NCBI GenBank assembly: GCA_024742705.1
Contig: JANSXZ010000014.1
Location: forward strand, 1 to 64,000
DNA from: Paracoccaceae bacterium
GTDB taxonomy: Bacteria > Pseudomonadota > Alphaproteobacteria > Rhodobacterales > Rhodobacteraceae
Direction: 5' to 3'
DNA length: 64,000 bases
Shown piece by piece: positions 63,414 through 64,000 of the stretch (position 1 is its first letter; the number at the start of each line of letters is the position of its first letter). Both the position numbers and the translations under genes were made by a program. The notes beneath the pieces were generated by a model. That model searched no databases and had not been told where the DNA came from. It saw nothing but the letters and a program-made list of their open reading frames with translations.

Positions 63414-64000
63414 AAGCGGCCCAAAGTTCAGTTCAAACTCTAAAACAGTTTGCAAAATGGAATGACCACTTTGTTCTCATGCCGCCTCGCCGCTTCCTTG
63501 TGTTCGGGGAGGGTAAAGACGGTGCACTGCGTGGCATCGCAGTAGAAGGGTATTTGAACGAAGAGTTTGAAGTGCCTGAAGCGTTTTCGTTCAGATGTCT
63601 TATGAACGGCACATTTACAGCGTTCAAAACAAAATTTGATGCTGCGCGTAAAGCACAATTTTTTGATGATTTGGTCGGGGCCTCAGTTACGACCGCTTTT
63701 ACGCTTGGGTCGGACGAACTCAAAGCGTTGCGGTCAGTCGATGCTCGTCGTTACACACATGTCCGCTTTTATAAAAAACTGCGCGGTGTTACGACTGCGC
63801 GCGTTTTTAATGCGCGGAAATACTTTTCCAGTTCGGTATCTAACTCAGAAGTAGATGAGTACGCAGAGATACATATGAAAATAGACGCGATGCGCGACTT
63901 TCATTTTTATACAGAACTCAGCGTACTAAAGAAACTGCCGCTGGACGATTATGAGGTTTCAGTCCTGGACAATGAGATGGTGATTTTTGAAGGCGCTGAA
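63410..64000 (+). CDS. unknown island protein, sliding-clamp-like, cut by the window end
   Basis: An open frame from ATG 63410 to the window edge, 197 codons without stop, coupled to the previous gene by ATGA. It begins MKAAQSSVQTLKQFAKWNDH and includes FLVFGEGKDGALRGIAVEG, FRCLMNGTFTAF, RYTHVRFYKK and near the end FHFYTELSVLKKLPLDDYEV. The N-terminal helix followed by strand pairs, and the late F-x-F with K-x-L-P and Y-x-V, recall T4 gp45-type DNA sliding clamps, which start TLKNFA and end similarly. That similarity is by eye and unverified. No signal peptide or membrane segment. Confidence 0.6.
   Translation, partial: MKAAQSSVQTLKQFAKWNDHFVLMPPRRFLVFGEGKDGALRGIAVEGYLNEEFEVPEAFSFRCLMNGTFTAFKTKFDAARKAQFFDDLVGASVTTAFTLGSDELKALRSVDARRYTHVRFYKKLRGVTTARVFNARKYFSSSVSNSEVDEYAEIHMKIDAMRDFHFYTELSVLKKLPLDDYEVSVLDNEMVIFEGAE

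Larger units (their letters stand above)
60791..64000. mobile_element. integrated genetic island at tRNA-Phe, left part
   Basis: Right after the tRNA CCA the base composition falls to roughly half G+C, intergenic A/T runs appear, and codon use changes (many TTT, AAA, CAA). The content is a tyrosine integrase, a serine recombinase, a putative recombination site and two unknown genes. The tRNA is intact, so its 3-prime end is the probable attL; the matching attR with a duplicated tRNA tail must lie beyond 64000. The size and full cargo cannot be seen. Confidence 0.8.

Overview
The window is chromosomal DNA of about two-thirds G+C for its first 60.7 kb. Gene content and order point to a marine-type alphaproteobacterium of the Rhodobacteraceae (Roseobacter group): a PccR-type regulator beside a propionyl-CoA carboxylase locus, a choXWV/betICBA choline block, hdaA-ppk-ppx, TolC next to protein-isoaspartate methyltransferase, and several small families (DUF6497, DUF6280, DUF2497) that I associate with this group. 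The genus cannot be fixed from sequence alone. From about 60.8 kb the base composition drops visibly and the genes are integrase, recombinase and unknowns: an island inserted at a tRNA-Phe gene and running off the right edge.

Layout. 1-0.7 kb: a truncated IS3-family transposase and unassigned sequence. 0.7-6.3 kb (+): AI-2E-type permease, HdaA, polyphosphate kinase and exopolyphosphatase. 6.3-9.6 kb (-): small exported protein, endonuclease/phosphatase-fold enzyme, DnaJ/TerB protein, GNAT acetyltransferase and a VOC protein. 9.8-21.1 kb: the propionyl-CoA pathway (methylmalonyl-CoA mutase, carboxylase subunits pccA and pccB) with five small unknown genes between pccA and pccB, then an MFS exporter and the regulator pccR; TTTGCAAA-type boxes lie in front of pccB and pccR. 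21.1-22.1 kb: YdcH-like protein and secreted nuclease. 22.2-30.6 kb: choline and choline-O-sulfate uptake and oxidation to glycine betaine, divergently arranged around a 14-bp palindrome that fits a BetI operator. 30.6-34.0 kb: DUF1036 protein, two small-molecule exporters, nitroreductase. 34.5-36.3 kb: a protein made almost wholly of RTX calcium-binding repeats. 36.4-41.9 kb: EF-P, DUF6280, cobyric acid synthase, DUF2497, TolC, PIMT. 42.1-50.3 kb: mechanosensitive channel, DsbD-like reductase, CueR, copper ATPase, L,D-transpeptidase. 50.5-54.5 kb (+): a 2-oxo-tetronate operon (OtnK, OtnC, OtnI) followed by an ectoine-hydrolase-like M24 protein; the expected dehydrogenase gene ltnD is missing, and a 44-codon ORF with the same ATGA coupling stands in its place.

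54.6-60.5 kb (-): a tightly overlapping five-gene operon, GntR regulator, DapA-family lyase, aldehyde dehydrogenase, MttB-family methyltransferase and FAD amine oxidase. This is the best candidate for an undescribed catabolic system: it looks built to demethylate an N-methylated amine or betaine and feed the product through oxidation, lyase and dehydrogenase steps. It fits the osmolyte theme of the window (choline sulfate, choline, ectoine, betaines).

60.7-64.0 kb: tRNA-Phe, a tyrosine integrase, a divergent serine recombinase with a nested inverted-repeat array in front of it, and two translationally coupled unknown genes. The second is cut by the window end and resembles, by eye, a phage-type sliding clamp.
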